56,800 bases of DNA from Nostocales cyanobacterium LEGE 12452. GTDB taxonomy: Bacteria; Cyanobacteriota; Cyanobacteriia; Cyanobacteriales; Nostocaceae. The notes under the pieces were generated by a model. The model had not been told where the DNA came from. It made no database searches and worked only from the letters and a program-made list of their open reading frames with translations. The position numbers and the translations under genes were made by a program. Where the stretch lies: positions 1-56,800 of the forward strand of contig JADEXV010000016.1 in the NCBI GenBank assembly GCA_015206945.1. The letters run 5' to 3'. Below, one piece after another: positions 38,497 through 47,748 of this stretch (the stretch's first letter is position 1; the number at the start of each line of letters is the position of its first letter).

Positions 38497-38658
38497 TGTA
38501 ATTACGTTCGCTTCTAAGTGTTTTTGAAGACATGAATTTTACACACCAAGTTCCCAACATGAGAAGAATTGACTACCTATTTTAGATTTGAAACTGGGGA
38601 TAATTCATTAGTAATTAGTAAATTATTTCTTGTTGCCATAGTTGCTTTACCTTATGGA

Positions 38659-38684
38659 TAGGGGCACACATTTGTGCGCCCCTA
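38659..38684. repeat. Imperfect TAGGGGCACA palindrome 3' of gltX
   Basis: TAGGGGC (38659-38665) pairs with GCCCCTA (38678-38684), and the inner CACA pairs with TGTG; one mismatch. It belongs to the same family as the perfect palindrome at 17440-17467. It may help terminate gltX. Confidence 0.65.
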
Positions 38685-38719
38685 AAATCTGAAATATTTC
38701 TAAAATCTGGAAGTAATCG

Positions 38720-40165
38720 CTACTTAGCTTCCGTTATAGCCCGGCTCAAGCGCGGTTTATCTAAACCAATCTGATTTAGTAGTAACCAAGATTGGATTAA
38801 GTCGGGGCCATGAACATCCCCAGTTAAGGCTGCTCTGAGCGATCGCATCACTAAGCCTTTTTTGACTTTTTGCTCTTTCACCACTTGTTTAATAATGTCT
38901 TGTCCGGCGGCTTCTGACAGTTGCGGCTGATTTTCTAAAGCTGTGACAATCGCTTCAAGGACAGCAGCAGAACCTTCTTGCTTGAGTTGTGTACTGCCTT
39001 CCTCGCTAAATTCAACTGTGTCACTAAAAAACAATTGACTTTGAGCTACTCCATCAACCAGGCGAGTCAAACTCTGGCTAATTAAAGTTACTAGCTGTTC
39101 TAACCAGGAGCGATCGCGTCCACCATCAAATTTATAGCCAGCCGCTTCCCAATAGGGGATGAGTAAATCTGTGAGTTTATCTACTGGCGTTTTGTGGATA
39201 TACTGACTGTTCAACCAATCCAGCTTGTCCCAGTCAAACTTTGCACCTGCTTTATTGACGCGCTCAAAGCCAAATTCTTTAGCTGCTGTTTCTAAGGTAA
39301 ATATTTCTTGTGTCGAATCTGGTGGCGACCAACCCAGCAATGTCATGTAATTTACCAAACCTTCAGCAGTAAAACCCATTTTCTGAAAGTCAGAAATGGA
39401 AGTGACGCCATCTCGCTTAGAAAGCTTGCGCCCTTCCATATTCAAAATTAATGGCGTATGAGAAAACTCTGGAATTTTTGCACCCATCGCTTCATACAGC
39501 AGAATTTGTTTGGCAGTGTTGGCGATGTGGTCTTCTCCGCGGATGACGTGGGTGATTTGCATATCGATGTCATCCACTACAACCACAAAGTTATATAAAG
39601 GTTGACCGCTACCCTCTTCTGAGGCGCGGGCGATGACCATATCACCACCTAAATCGCTACCTCGCCAAGACATCTTGCCCCTTACTAGGTCATTCCAGAC
39701 AATTTCCCGCCCATCTTCGATTTTGAAGCGAATTACAAAAGAGCGACCTTCTGCTTCAAAGGCGGCGCGTTGTTCTGGGGTAAGGTTGCGGTGACGGTTG
39801 TCATAGCGAGGTGCTTCGCCTCTAGCTTTTTGAGCTTCTCGGAGCGCCTCTAGTTCTTCGGAAGTAGTGTAGCAGCGATAGGCTAATCCTTGATCTAGCA
39901 GTTTTTCTACTGCTTCTTTATAAAGATCCAGGCGTTGGGATTGGAAAAATGGCCCTTCATCCCAGTTAAGTCCTAGCCAGCGCAATCCTTCAAGAATATT
40001 GTCGGTGTATTCGGGACGCGATCGCTCTAAATCTGTATCTTCTATTCGCAGGATAAATTTTCCACCGTGGTGGCGGGCAAATAACCAGTTAAATACAGCC
40101 GTTCGAGCTGTACCAATATGTAAATTTCCGGTTGGACTCGGCGCAATACGGACTCTAACAGTCAC
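38720..40165 (-). CDS. gltX: Glutamyl-tRNA synthetase (GltX)
   Basis: A 481-residue class I aminoacyl-tRNA synthetase that charges tRNA-Glu (and, in cyanobacteria, mischarges tRNA-Gln for later amidation; tRNA-Glu also feeds tetrapyrrole synthesis). The HIGH-type motif is [20 protein letters not shown], and the KMSKS-type motif is [17 protein letters not shown] and [20 protein letters not shown] are also typical. I chose GTG 40165 ([11 protein letters not shown]), which matches the usual start; an in-frame TTG at 40186 would add seven residues. tRNA-Asp lies 134 bases upstream on the same strand. Confidence 0.95.
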   Translation of the reverse strand: MTVRVRIAPSPTGNLHIGTARTAVFNWLFARHHGGKFILRIEDTDLERSRPEYTDNILEGLRWLGLNWDEGPFFQSQRLDLYKEAVEKLLDQGLAYRCYTTSEELEALREAQKARGEAPRYDNRHRNLTPEQRAAFEAEGRSFVIRFKIEDGREIVWNDLVRGKMSWRGSDLGGDMVIARASEEGSGQPLYNFVVVVDDIDMQITHVIRGEDHIANTAKQILLYEAMGAKIPEFSHTPLILNMEGRKLSKRDGVTSISDFQKMGFTAEGLVNYMTLLGWSPPDSTQEIFTLETAAKEFGFERVNKAGAKFDWDKLDWLNSQYIHKTPVDKLTDLLIPYWEAAGYKFDGGRDRSWLEQLVTLISQSLTRLVDGVAQSQLFFSDTVEFSEEGSTQLKQEGSAAVLEAIVTALENQPQLSEAAGQDIIKQVVKEQKVKKGLVMRSLRAALTGDVHGPDLIQSWLLLNQIGLDKPRLSRAITEAK

Positions 40166-40298
40166 AGTTAATTCTCTCTTTCGCAAAGCATGATAAATGT
40201 AGCTTATATTTAAATCTTGAATCCTGAGTCAACCTCTTTGGGTAATTCAGAACCCAATATCACCTAAGTTAAGTGATTCGCTACTGATAAATTTAGAA

Positions 40299-40372
40299 CG
40301 GGACTGACGGGGCTCGAACCCGCAACTTCCGCCGTGACAGGGCGGTGCTCTAACCAATTGAACTACAGTCCC
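40299..40372 (-). tRNA. tRNA-Asp (anticodon GTC)
   Basis: The minus strand reads GGGACTG at the 5' acceptor, D-arm TTCAATTGGTTAGA, anticodon stem CCGCC/GGCGG with loop CTGTCAC (GTC anticodon), T-loop TTCGAGC, 3' acceptor CAGTCCC and discriminator G, as expected for Asp. CCA is not encoded. Confidence 0.93.
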
Positions 40373-40482
40373 TTGTTTGGCAACTTTGCTATTATCACTA
40401 TTTTTTCTCCACTTGTCAAGTGTTTCAGAGTCAGGAATTAAAAATGATTTTTGTTACGTATCTCCAAGGTGCGAATTATACG

Positions 40483-42036
40483 TTAAAAAGACCGTGATAA
40501 CACAACCTGTGGCTCTGATTCCAGATGCTGCAATATTCGGGATTGCATTTGTTTATACTGCTGTTTCAATAGCTGTTTGCTTAATTGGGGTTGAGAAGTG
40601 GGTGGTAGACTATGGCTTTGTTGCACCCAAGTTTTTAACGTTTGCCGCTGAGTTGACTCAATGCGACTACTGAGAACCTTGATGCAGGAATGTGGTGCTT
40701 CCAGAGTAAAGAAAATCAAAGGATGTTGTTCATTTTCAGTCAGGAAACTTACCATCCTCAGATTTTGGGGATTTTGCATATCTAAGTAGCACGGTAGCCA
40801 CTTAGGAGCGAATTGCCGATTATAGAGTACAGTTACCCACAACAACATTGGGTGAGGGGATGTCACAAAGACAAACTGGTTATAACGGGTAGAAACCGCA
40901 TAGTTTTTAATTTCTTGTTTAGACAACATCAACCATAGCGCTGTTATAGATCCTTGTGGAGTGTCTAGAAGCTGGGGAAAAACAATCTCTTGAATTGGTT
41001 TATTTTGAGGCCACAAAAGTTGCCGATAGCTTTGTTCTACAGTGATTGGTAATGTAGAATTTAAGGGACTGCTGAGGATGGAGTTAGAGGGAAAATTTGT
41101 AGGCGAAGTAGGATTATTAGACTTTTCTAGACTGTTTAAAACTTGTAAAATTTCAGCGATATTTTGAGGGCGATCGCTTGCTTTTTTAGCCAGACAAGCC
41201 ATAATTAAATTATTTAACTTCTGAGGTATTTTAATAGTAGGTTTAACATCTGCGATCGTTTTTGGTGCTTCAAAATGATGTGCTTTATACCAAGCACCAA
41301 AGTAATCAGTTTCTGTTTGCCAAGGTTTTTTGCCTGTAAGCATCTCAAACATCATCACACCCAGGCTATAAATATCAGAGCGACTATCTAATTTTTCCCC
41401 ATCTAGCTGTTCTGGAGAACAGTAGGGTAAAGTGCCATTAAATCCGCTACTTGTACTAGCTGTTGATGCATAATCCAAAAATCTAGCAATACCAAAATCG
41501 AGAATTTTAACTAACTGATCCAATATCGGATCGGGAATAACTAATATATTGGCAGGCTTAATATCTCGATGAACCAACGGACAAATTTTGCCATCAATGT
41601 TAATACCTTGATGGGCACACTGTAAGCCCAAACAAATTTGGCGAGAGAGAGTCAAGAACATGGGCAGAGATAGCGGAATTAAATCCTTTAAATTCTTCCC
41701 ACATAAATATTCCATGACGTAGTATGGTTTTCCTCTCTCATTCACACCATAATCATACGCCCGCACTATATGTACGCTCTTTTGACTCAAGGCTGCACTC
41801 ATTAAAGCTTCACGAGCAAAGTCTTGTTGCATCTTAGTATTAACAACAGTTTGAGTCAAAAACTTGATAGCAACTGGTATACCTCCTAACAAAACATCAT
41901 TTGCTAAAAAAACTTCACCCATGCCACCGCTGCCAAGTAATTGCTTGAGTTGATAACGATTGGCAAGCAAGCCCGTACTACTAGGAGATGTAAATGGGCT
42001 TTGATTCACTTTGTTCACCTCTGATGTTGAGTCCAT
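40483..42036 (-). CDS. Ser/Thr protein kinase with uncharacterised C-terminal domain (copy 1)
   Basis: A 517-residue Hanks-type kinase. The catalytic domain (about residues 28-305) is intact: glycine loop GSGGMGEVFLA, Lys58 in VAIK, Glu76, HRD at 156-158 in VHRDIKPAN, DFG at 180-182, and SPEQLDG in place of APE. No membrane helix or PASTA domain is present. After a Ser/Pro-rich spacer (about 310-340) the C-terminal domain (about 345-517) starts WPQNKPIQEIVFPQLLDTPQ and contains SPHPMLLWVTVLYN and KWLPCYLDMQNP. The same domain occurs in the next kinase, with about half the residues shared, and I do not recognise it. Both genes run in the same direction, 74 bases apart, and probably form a duplicated operon. 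The substrate is unknown. Confidence 0.9.
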   Translation of the reverse strand: MDSTSEVNKVNQSPFTSPSSTGLLANRYQLKQLLGSGGMGEVFLANDVLLGGIPVAIKFLTQTVVNTKMQQDFAREALMSAALSQKSVHIVRAYDYGVNERGKPYYVMEYLCGKNLKDLIPLSLPMFLTLSRQICLGLQCAHQGINIDGKICPLVHRDIKPANILVIPDPILDQLVKILDFGIARFLDYASTASTSSGFNGTLPYCSPEQLDGEKLDSRSDIYSLGVMMFEMLTGKKPWQTETDYFGAWYKAHHFEAPKTIADVKPTIKIPQKLNNLIMACLAKKASDRPQNIAEILQVLNSLEKSNNPTSPTNFPSNSILSSPLNSTLPITVEQSYRQLLWPQNKPIQEIVFPQLLDTPQGSITALWLMLSKQEIKNYAVSTRYNQFVFVTSPHPMLLWVTVLYNRQFAPKWLPCYLDMQNPQNLRMVSFLTENEQHPLIFFTLEAPHSCIKVLSSRIESTQRQTLKTWVQQSHSLPPTSQPQLSKQLLKQQYKQMQSRILQHLESEPQVVLSRSF

Positions 42037-42110
42037 TTAAATTTAGCAATAAACACATAAAAATATTATTAGTTCATGGTGGCAAGCATTTTGATTTTGC
42101 TAGCAGAATT

Positions 42111-43742
42111 TCAACGACGTAATAGCATTTTAAAAAACATTTCCAAAAATTTATTCATCCAAGTTTTTAAAACTTCTGTCTCAGATTTTTGATGTGTGAC
42201 TAAGTTTCGTAATATGTCTAACTTCAGCTTTTCGTACTCTGTTTTTAGAATACTTTTGGCTTGACTAGGCAAAATCAATTCATTTGACTGTTGACTCATA
42301 TCTAACCAATCTAAAAGTTGCTGACGCTGTTTAGCCGTGAGACTTAAAGTCGTTACATGAGAGCAATGAGTTGGATCTTCTAAGGGGAAAAAGAGTAAAT
42401 GATAGTAGCCTACTTCTGCTAAACCACGTGCTATATTTTGACTCTTATTATCTTTTAGATCCAAAAAATAAGGTAGCCACTTAGTCGTAGAAGCTTGGGC
42501 GTCATATAGTACTGTTACCCACATTAGCATTGGGTATACATTCATTTTACTAATAAATTCAGTACTATGTATTTTGTCCAAAAACTTTGCAATCTCTTGT
42601 TTAGGCAACATTGCCCAAAAAGTTGGTATAGGTTTTTGAGAAGTTTGTAGTAAATGGGGAAAACCAATTGGCGCGATTGGTTTATTTTTCGGCCAATTTT
42701 TCTGTAAACACTCTTTTTCTGATAATAAAGTTGCGGGTACTAATTGAACTGGAAGCGAAGCTTTAATAATGTCAGTGCTATTGCTAGAAACAACATTATT
42801 AACTTGAACACTAACTTTTTCTAAATCTTCTAATATTTGGTTGATATTCTGAGGGCGATCGCTTACTTCTTTAGCTAAACAACTCATCAATATTTTTTCT
42901 AATATTTCTGGTATTTTAACTTGCGGATTTACTTCTTCAACTGTAGGTGGCATTTGAAAGCGATGGGCTTGATACCAAGTACCAAAGGAGTTACTTTTTG
43001 TTTGAAATGGGTGTTTACCTGTCAGCATCTCAAACATTAATACTCCCAAACTATAAATATCGGAGCGGATATCTAGCAGTTTACGCCCTTCCATGTGTTC
43101 TGGAGAACAGTAAGGCAAACTGCCAATAAAAGAATCTGTTAGGGTCATCCCACTTCGCTCTGTTAAAAACTTGGCAATACCAAAATCTAGTATTTTAACA
43201 ATTTCACCTTTTTTACTATCTTCAGCAATAAATATATTTTCTGGTTTAATATCTCTGTGAACAATAGGATAAATCTCTCCTTTAAGGCTAATACCTTGGT
43301 GGGCACATTGTAAGCCTAAACAAATTTGATTACAAATTTCTAAAAACTTTGATATTGTTAAGGGCTGAATTTTCAGAATTTGTTTGAGATTTTTTCCTTG
43401 GAGGTATTCCATTACATAAAATGGAGTTTTATCCTCAGTAACTCCATAACTTAAAATACGAACAATATGTTTACTTTTGCGACCTAATTGAGCGCCAATA
43501 AAAATCTCTCTGGCAAAACGTTGGGACATTTGTTGGTTTGACAAACTAAGTGATAAGATTTTGATTGCGATCGGCATACCGCCTTTAGCAGTATCTTCTG
43601 CTAGATAAACTCTACCCATTCCCCCTTTGCCAATCAAATCTCTGATTAAATAGCGATTGTTTAAAAAATGTCCGATGTAATCGTCTAATTCTGCCTTTTG
43701 CCCTACCATACTCTCAATTTTATTTTCTGGCATAAAAATCAT
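42111..43742 (-). CDS. Ser/Thr protein kinase with uncharacterised C-terminal domain (copy 2)
   Basis: A 543-residue paralogue of the downstream kinase. The catalytic residues are intact: GKGGMGRVYLAED, Lys61 in IAIK, HRD at 162-164 (VHRDIKPEN), DFG at 186-188, and SPEHMEG. The C-terminal part (about 365-543) repeats the domain of copy 1: WPKNKPIAPIGFPHLLQTSQ, VYPMLMWVTVLYD and KWLPYFLDLKDN, followed by HLLFFPLEDPTHCSHV. The FAMLPKQEI/LSKQEI and KTWMNK/KTWVQQ segments also correspond. It lies first in the pair on the minus strand, so it is probably transcribed together with copy 1. Two kinases with a shared novel domain suggest a common binding partner or hetero-oligomer; this is inference. 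Confidence 0.9.
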   Translation of the reverse strand: MIFMPENKIESMVGQKAELDDYIGHFLNNRYLIRDLIGKGGMGRVYLAEDTAKGGMPIAIKILSLSLSNQQMSQRFAREIFIGAQLGRKSKHIVRILSYGVTEDKTPFYVMEYLQGKNLKQILKIQPLTISKFLEICNQICLGLQCAHQGISLKGEIYPIVHRDIKPENIFIAEDSKKGEIVKILDFGIAKFLTERSGMTLTDSFIGSLPYCSPEHMEGRKLLDIRSDIYSLGVLMFEMLTGKHPFQTKSNSFGTWYQAHRFQMPPTVEEVNPQVKIPEILEKILMSCLAKEVSDRPQNINQILEDLEKVSVQVNNVVSSNSTDIIKASLPVQLVPATLLSEKECLQKNWPKNKPIAPIGFPHLLQTSQKPIPTFWAMLPKQEIAKFLDKIHSTEFISKMNVYPMLMWVTVLYDAQASTTKWLPYFLDLKDNKSQNIARGLAEVGYYHLLFFPLEDPTHCSHVTTLSLTAKQRQQLLDWLDMSQQSNELILPSQAKSILKTEYEKLKLDILRNLVTHQKSETEVLKTWMNKFLEMFFKMLLRR

Positions 43743-44058
43743 TTATAAAAAATGTTATTGGCAAAATACTTTAATAAATCTAGCTAATTATTAAATTTAA
43801 ATCTATGAGATATCAGAATTTTGAGATCATTAATTATATGCTGTAAATATGCTTAAGCCCTCTGCAAAAGCTACTAAACATTGTGTAACATATTTATTAA
43901 GGATCGCGGTTGAGAAATTACACGTAAACTATAAATAATCTAGTTAAAGTTACTTAGTATATTCAGTGAATACACAGGAATAATCAGAAATAACTAAATA
44001 GTAGTCAAGCCATGATGTTTACGACGGACTACGCCTACGCACTTTTACCTCTATAGAG
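43743..44058. other. Intergenic region upstream of the kinase pair
   Basis: No gene was seen. It should contain the promoter of the kinase pair. A TTTACGACGGACTACGCCTA stretch near 44020-44039 belongs to the GCGTAGCCCGCCGTAGGC-type dispersed repeats. Confidence 0.4.
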
Positions 44059-45243
44059 TTAAAAGTTAAAATTTGGGAGTAAACGGTGTAATAATCTAAT
44101 TAGTGGATTTTCAATTTTTATTTTAAAGGCTAGTATTTGTGTACGTTGTAGGGAGTTAAAATTATTATCACTGATAATAATTAATGATTGTTGACCATCC
44201 GGTAGTTTTGGACCAAGAGTTAAGCCTTCGATGTTGTCTAGCAGTACATCTAGTTTTCTTAAATCTAACAACAGTTTTTTCTTAACTGGTTTAATATTTT
44301 TGAAATCAATTGCTAAAAGGCTATCAATATTATGAATATCATCGGCTTCTTCTAAAGAAATCTGAAACAGAGAAATAGCAAATCCTAAACCAGTAAAAGA
44401 CCTTTCTAAACTTAAAAAGTGTCCTTGATTATCAAGAGCGAGTAAATCGGGTAATCCACTAGCGAATTTGCCAATTAGATTTAAAAATGGTGTAACTGAT
44501 TCAGTTTGGTAAAGAAATTCCTTTTCAGGTTGCTTGTTTATCAAGTTGTATTGCAAAATTCGGCAAGGACTACCGATATTAGGTTTAGCTGCGACACCAT
44601 CTTGAATTAGAGCATTTTCGGTGGCTGTGAATAGATGCTTATTATCGGGTGTGATAGTAAGGCTTTCGAAAGCCAAATTGTTGCGGATACCTTGTTGACT
44701 AGTTTTATCTGGCAAAAATTTGTTTGGTATAGGGAGTGTGACGATTTCTCTGCCAGAAGATAATGAGAACTCTTTAATAAAAGGATTAATTAATTTTGCG
44801 GCATCGCCTTCAGAAGACACAAACACAGTTGCTTTATTAGTTAATGCAATACCTTCTGTATCAGTTTCACCAGGGCGAAATATTTGACCATTTTCATTTA
44901 ATAATGTAATAATGCTGACTGGAATAATTCCATTTTTTTCTAGTAAACTTTTGCTCAAGTCGATTTTCAAGGTGTAGAAACGAACGCCAGCTTTTTGACC
45001 GCGATCGTCGGAAATAGCGTAATAAAGGTTATTGTTTGCATTATATGTAATTCCAGATAAACCTCCGACTTCAGTCTTTTGAAAGATTAAACCTTTCGGG
45101 AGAGTGGCTTCTCCAATAAAATCTATACTACTAATTTCAACACTATTTGAAGAAAAGTTTGTGAATACAAGGCTAAGAATTATAATTGGAATCAAAAAAT
45201 AAATAATTCGTGGAAATACGAAGACTTTTTTAATTATCTGCAT
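44059..45243 (-). CDS. Phytase-like esterase domain protein, membrane-anchored or exported
   Basis: A 394-residue protein with an N-terminal hydrophobic anchor (about residues 8-28, RIIYFLIPIIILSLVF). The rest fits the 'esterase-like activity of phytase' family, a beta-propeller-like fold: GGLSGITYNANNNLYYAISDDRG, RPGETDTEGIALTN, NLAFESLTITPDNKHLFTATE and DNIEGLTLGPKLPDG, which also ends SLIIISDNNF. The repeated GL-GI-(T/Y) and (A/S)xSDxR strands carry acidic residues suited to Ca2+ binding. Such proteins are thought to hydrolyse phosphoesters outside the cytoplasm. It is upstream of the kinases on the same strand, but 316 bases away. Confidence 0.8.
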   Translation of the reverse strand: MQIIKKVFVFPRIIYFLIPIIILSLVFTNFSSNSVEISSIDFIGEATLPKGLIFQKTEVGGLSGITYNANNNLYYAISDDRGQKAGVRFYTLKIDLSKSLLEKNGIIPVSIITLLNENGQIFRPGETDTEGIALTNKATVFVSSEGDAAKLINPFIKEFSLSSGREIVTLPIPNKFLPDKTSQQGIRNNLAFESLTITPDNKHLFTATENALIQDGVAAKPNIGSPCRILQYNLINKQPEKEFLYQTESVTPFLNLIGKFASGLPDLLALDNQGHFLSLERSFTGLGFAISLFQISLEEADDIHNIDSLLAIDFKNIKPVKKKLLLDLRKLDVLLDNIEGLTLGPKLPDGQQSLIIISDNNFNSLQRTQILAFKIKIENPLIRLLHRLLPNFNF

Positions 45244-45454
45244 AATTTTTTATTAAACCAATATTTGTAGGAACGGACACTTATACATCCCTATAAATAA
45301 TATCAATTAAATAAATAATTTAACAGATACAAGCCTCTAAATCCCGATAAATCATGTTTTTAAACTTTGTGATAAGTCTGAGCAAATGTTTCCTTTACTT
45401 AGACTTTCTAAGATGTATTTTGAATTTGAAAACTTTTAGAAAATACGAAATTAC

Positions 45455-46915
45455 TTAAGCTAATCGTAAATTATATTCATCTTGAAAAAAGTTGACAAGC
45501 CAATCTTTGACTTGATGAGTGGCGCGGCAGTCATCTTCGTTGTAGCGTTGGATAATTTCTAGTAAGGTGCGATCGCCTGTTTCTAACCATTGATCGTACC
45601 AGTAAATGCACTTAGCACCACTGGCTTCTTGATCGCGCCACTCAAATCCTATCCAACGAGCGATCGCTTTCAAGGCATAGCTTTCTACGGGCAATGCTAC
45701 ACTTTGGGTTAATTGCTCATACACATCCACAAATCGATTCAGTACAGGACGCACTAAGGAGTGTGGAGTGCCGTAAAGTTTCGCTAACCGTTTGACTGTA
45801 TCAAACTCGTAGACACAAAAATGATAAATTGGCGCTTCGGGATATTGCCAAACCAAATCCAAAAATTGCTGCCAAACTAATTCTTCGTCTTCTGGTTTGT
45901 CTGCTAAAAAGGAATAAAATCGTTCTGTATTAGTCTGTCTATTAACGACTAAAATCCCTAAAAGATAATCTAAATCTAAGTCTGGCTGGGCTTCAATATC
46001 AAAATAAAGCTCTATGGGCGCTGTGAATGTAATATCTTCTGTTGGTAGCGGGTAGGGTAAAATTAACGGTCGTTTTTCTAGTGCAGATTGAGCTTGCACT
46101 ACCAATTTGGGAGCTACTTGACTGTCAAAACCAAGCAGGTTTTCTAAGCTGCTGGGACTGGTGTTAGCAAGAGATTCTAGTGTGGTAATGTCTAAGGCTT
46201 GGAGTTGAGTGTAGCGAAGGGGTGTTACGCCTGGTAGTAGGGAGAGATGTTTTTCAGATTGAGCGATCGCATAACATTCAGTATACCAATGGCAAAAATT
46301 GCACTTTTGGCGAGAAATAAACACCTCTGGCGGATTCGGCGACTCTAAAACTTGAATAAACTCCTCTAGAATCTGCTGCATCCGTGGCATCCATTTAAAC
46401 AGATCCACTGTATAATTTGTATTTTTACTTCGCAATATAAGCGAAGCTGTTTCGGGTGAAACTCCCTGTACTGATGCCAACACTTGGACATGAAATGCAG
46501 CGACAACCTGATATTCTTGCTTAGGGCGCTTACCCAATTCAATACTCGCCGGGACGTACATCCAATCTCCAAAATGGGATTGTCCCGGTTGTTTCACGAG
46601 TAAATCTGGACGACTTAGCAGGGTGTCTGCTTCAGAATAATTTGCTAACAGTACTCCTTTATAGATATACTCAACCCCACGCTGCATCAATTCTAAAGTT
46701 GCCTTCTCTGCCTTTTCCCAGTTTCCATAAGAATAATCTGGTTGGTGATAAGTCACGTTTGTCAAAACACTCAACTGATGAGCGATTTTATCCTGTTGCA
46801 GTTTCCGTAGCAACTCATTGGGAGCATCGCGCTGACTTTTGTCACCGTGGATATCTAGAAAAGGTCGGCGTTTACAGCGTTGGTATTGCAGTAAGAGTTC
46901 AGCATTAATTAGCAT
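45455..46915 (-). CDS. TM0106-type RecB-like nuclease with RNase H-like exonuclease domain
   Basis: A 486-residue two-domain protein. The N-terminal part (about 1-225) is a RecB/Cas4-like nuclease: YQRCKRRPFLD, RPDLLVKQPG with the Mg-binding Asp, IELGKRPKQEYQVVAAFHVQ, and CNFCHWYTEC. Cys13 with the CxxCx5C cluster probably holds a 4Fe-4S cluster, as in Cas4/AddB. The C-terminal part (about 300-486) is a DEDD-type RNase H-like exonuclease: ELYFDIEAQPDLD, the catalytic D-x-E, then YNEDDCRATHQVKDWL. TM0106-family proteins of this layout are found in many bacteria without a defined role, probably in DNA repair. There is no CRISPR array nearby. Confidence 0.85.
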   Translation of the reverse strand: MLINAELLLQYQRCKRRPFLDIHGDKSQRDAPNELLRKLQQDKIAHQLSVLTNVTYHQPDYSYGNWEKAEKATLELMQRGVEYIYKGVLLANYSEADTLLSRPDLLVKQPGQSHFGDWMYVPASIELGKRPKQEYQVVAAFHVQVLASVQGVSPETASLILRSKNTNYTVDLFKWMPRMQQILEEFIQVLESPNPPEVFISRQKCNFCHWYTECYAIAQSEKHLSLLPGVTPLRYTQLQALDITTLESLANTSPSSLENLLGFDSQVAPKLVVQAQSALEKRPLILPYPLPTEDITFTAPIELYFDIEAQPDLDLDYLLGILVVNRQTNTERFYSFLADKPEDEELVWQQFLDLVWQYPEAPIYHFCVYEFDTVKRLAKLYGTPHSLVRPVLNRFVDVYEQLTQSVALPVESYALKAIARWIGFEWRDQEASGAKCIYWYDQWLETGDRTLLEIIQRYNEDDCRATHQVKDWLVNFFQDEYNLRLA

Positions 46916-46982
46916 CCTTTTAAGTTAACAAGAATTAGCACAATCTGGGAGTAACTCAGACAATTAAAATCTGGAAGTGGCA

Positions 46983-47060
46983 ATACCTTTCCTGCGGAAC
47001 GCTACGCGTAGCTTGCTTCCCCGTAGGGGTACGGTGGGCTACGCCAACGCGTCCACGCTT
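46983..47060. repeat. Dispersed GC-rich Nostoc-type repeat
   Basis: GGAACGCTACGCGTAGCTTG, CTTCCCCGTAGGGGTACGG and TGGGCTACGCCAACGCG follow one another, with internal palindromes (GCTACGCGTAGC; CCCCGTAGGGG). It is much richer in GC than the surrounding intergenic DNA. Such elements recur across Nostoc genomes and are not coding. Confidence 0.6.
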
Positions 47061-47187
47061 AATTTGCTGTTTATTTTATACTGTCAACAGCTAGCTATTG
47101 GCTTAAGCAGCATAAGTGTTTACTTTTCTGCCAAATTACAACTGAGAGAGAGTAAAAATCACAGTTTGTCCATTATTACAAGGATAC

Positions 47188-47645
47188 ATGACAAAACAAC
47201 ATGAGCCGTGTCTCATCTGTGAGCGTGTCACACTCTGGAGAAACGGTCAGAATCTCTACTTTATACACGAATTCGAGCATTCAATCTTTGTGATTGGCGA
47301 TCATCAGTTTCATCGCGGATATTCCCTCATCCTTCTAAAAAACATATTAGAGAGTTGCATGAACTTCCCCCAGCTATCCAGTCTGCCCTATTTCAAGAGG
47401 TGATGCTGGCAGGAAAAGCTATTGTTAACGCTTTTAATCCGTGGAAAATGAATTATGCCTGTTATGGAAATGGTGAGCCACATATTCATTGGCATCTCTT
47501 CCCCCGTTACGAGTCCGATCCAGATCGCAAGGCTAATCCGTGGCATCATGTATCAGAGTTCAAACACCATTTGATTACTTCTCAAACAGCCCAGAATTTA
47601 GCACATAAAGTCACAGAACATTTATCGTTACTGATTACGAGATGA
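47188..47645 (+). pseudogene. HIT-family hydrolase gene, frameshifted in a poly-A run
   Basis: AAGGA precedes ATG 47188. The first frame reads CLICERVTLWRNGQNLYFIH and HRGYSLILLKN, then loses homology. The next frame gives HELPPAIQSALFQEVMLAGK, AIVNAFNPWKMNYAC and the histidine triad HIHWHLFP. Adding one A to the six-A run at about 47337-47342 joins them (LLKKHIRELHELPP). 458 bases is one short of 153 codons. HIT proteins hydrolyse nucleoside phosphoramidates or dinucleotides. All catalytic histidines are intact, so it may be a recent mutation, a sequencing error, or slippage-rescued. Confidence 0.85.
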
Positions 47646-47748
47646 AATTTAGTAACGAGAGCTTAAATTAATTTCATCGCTCTTACCACAAAGTACAAAT
47701 ACTTCTGAATATCAATAGCCTGCAAATAGCAGATATCCCTTGTAAATT

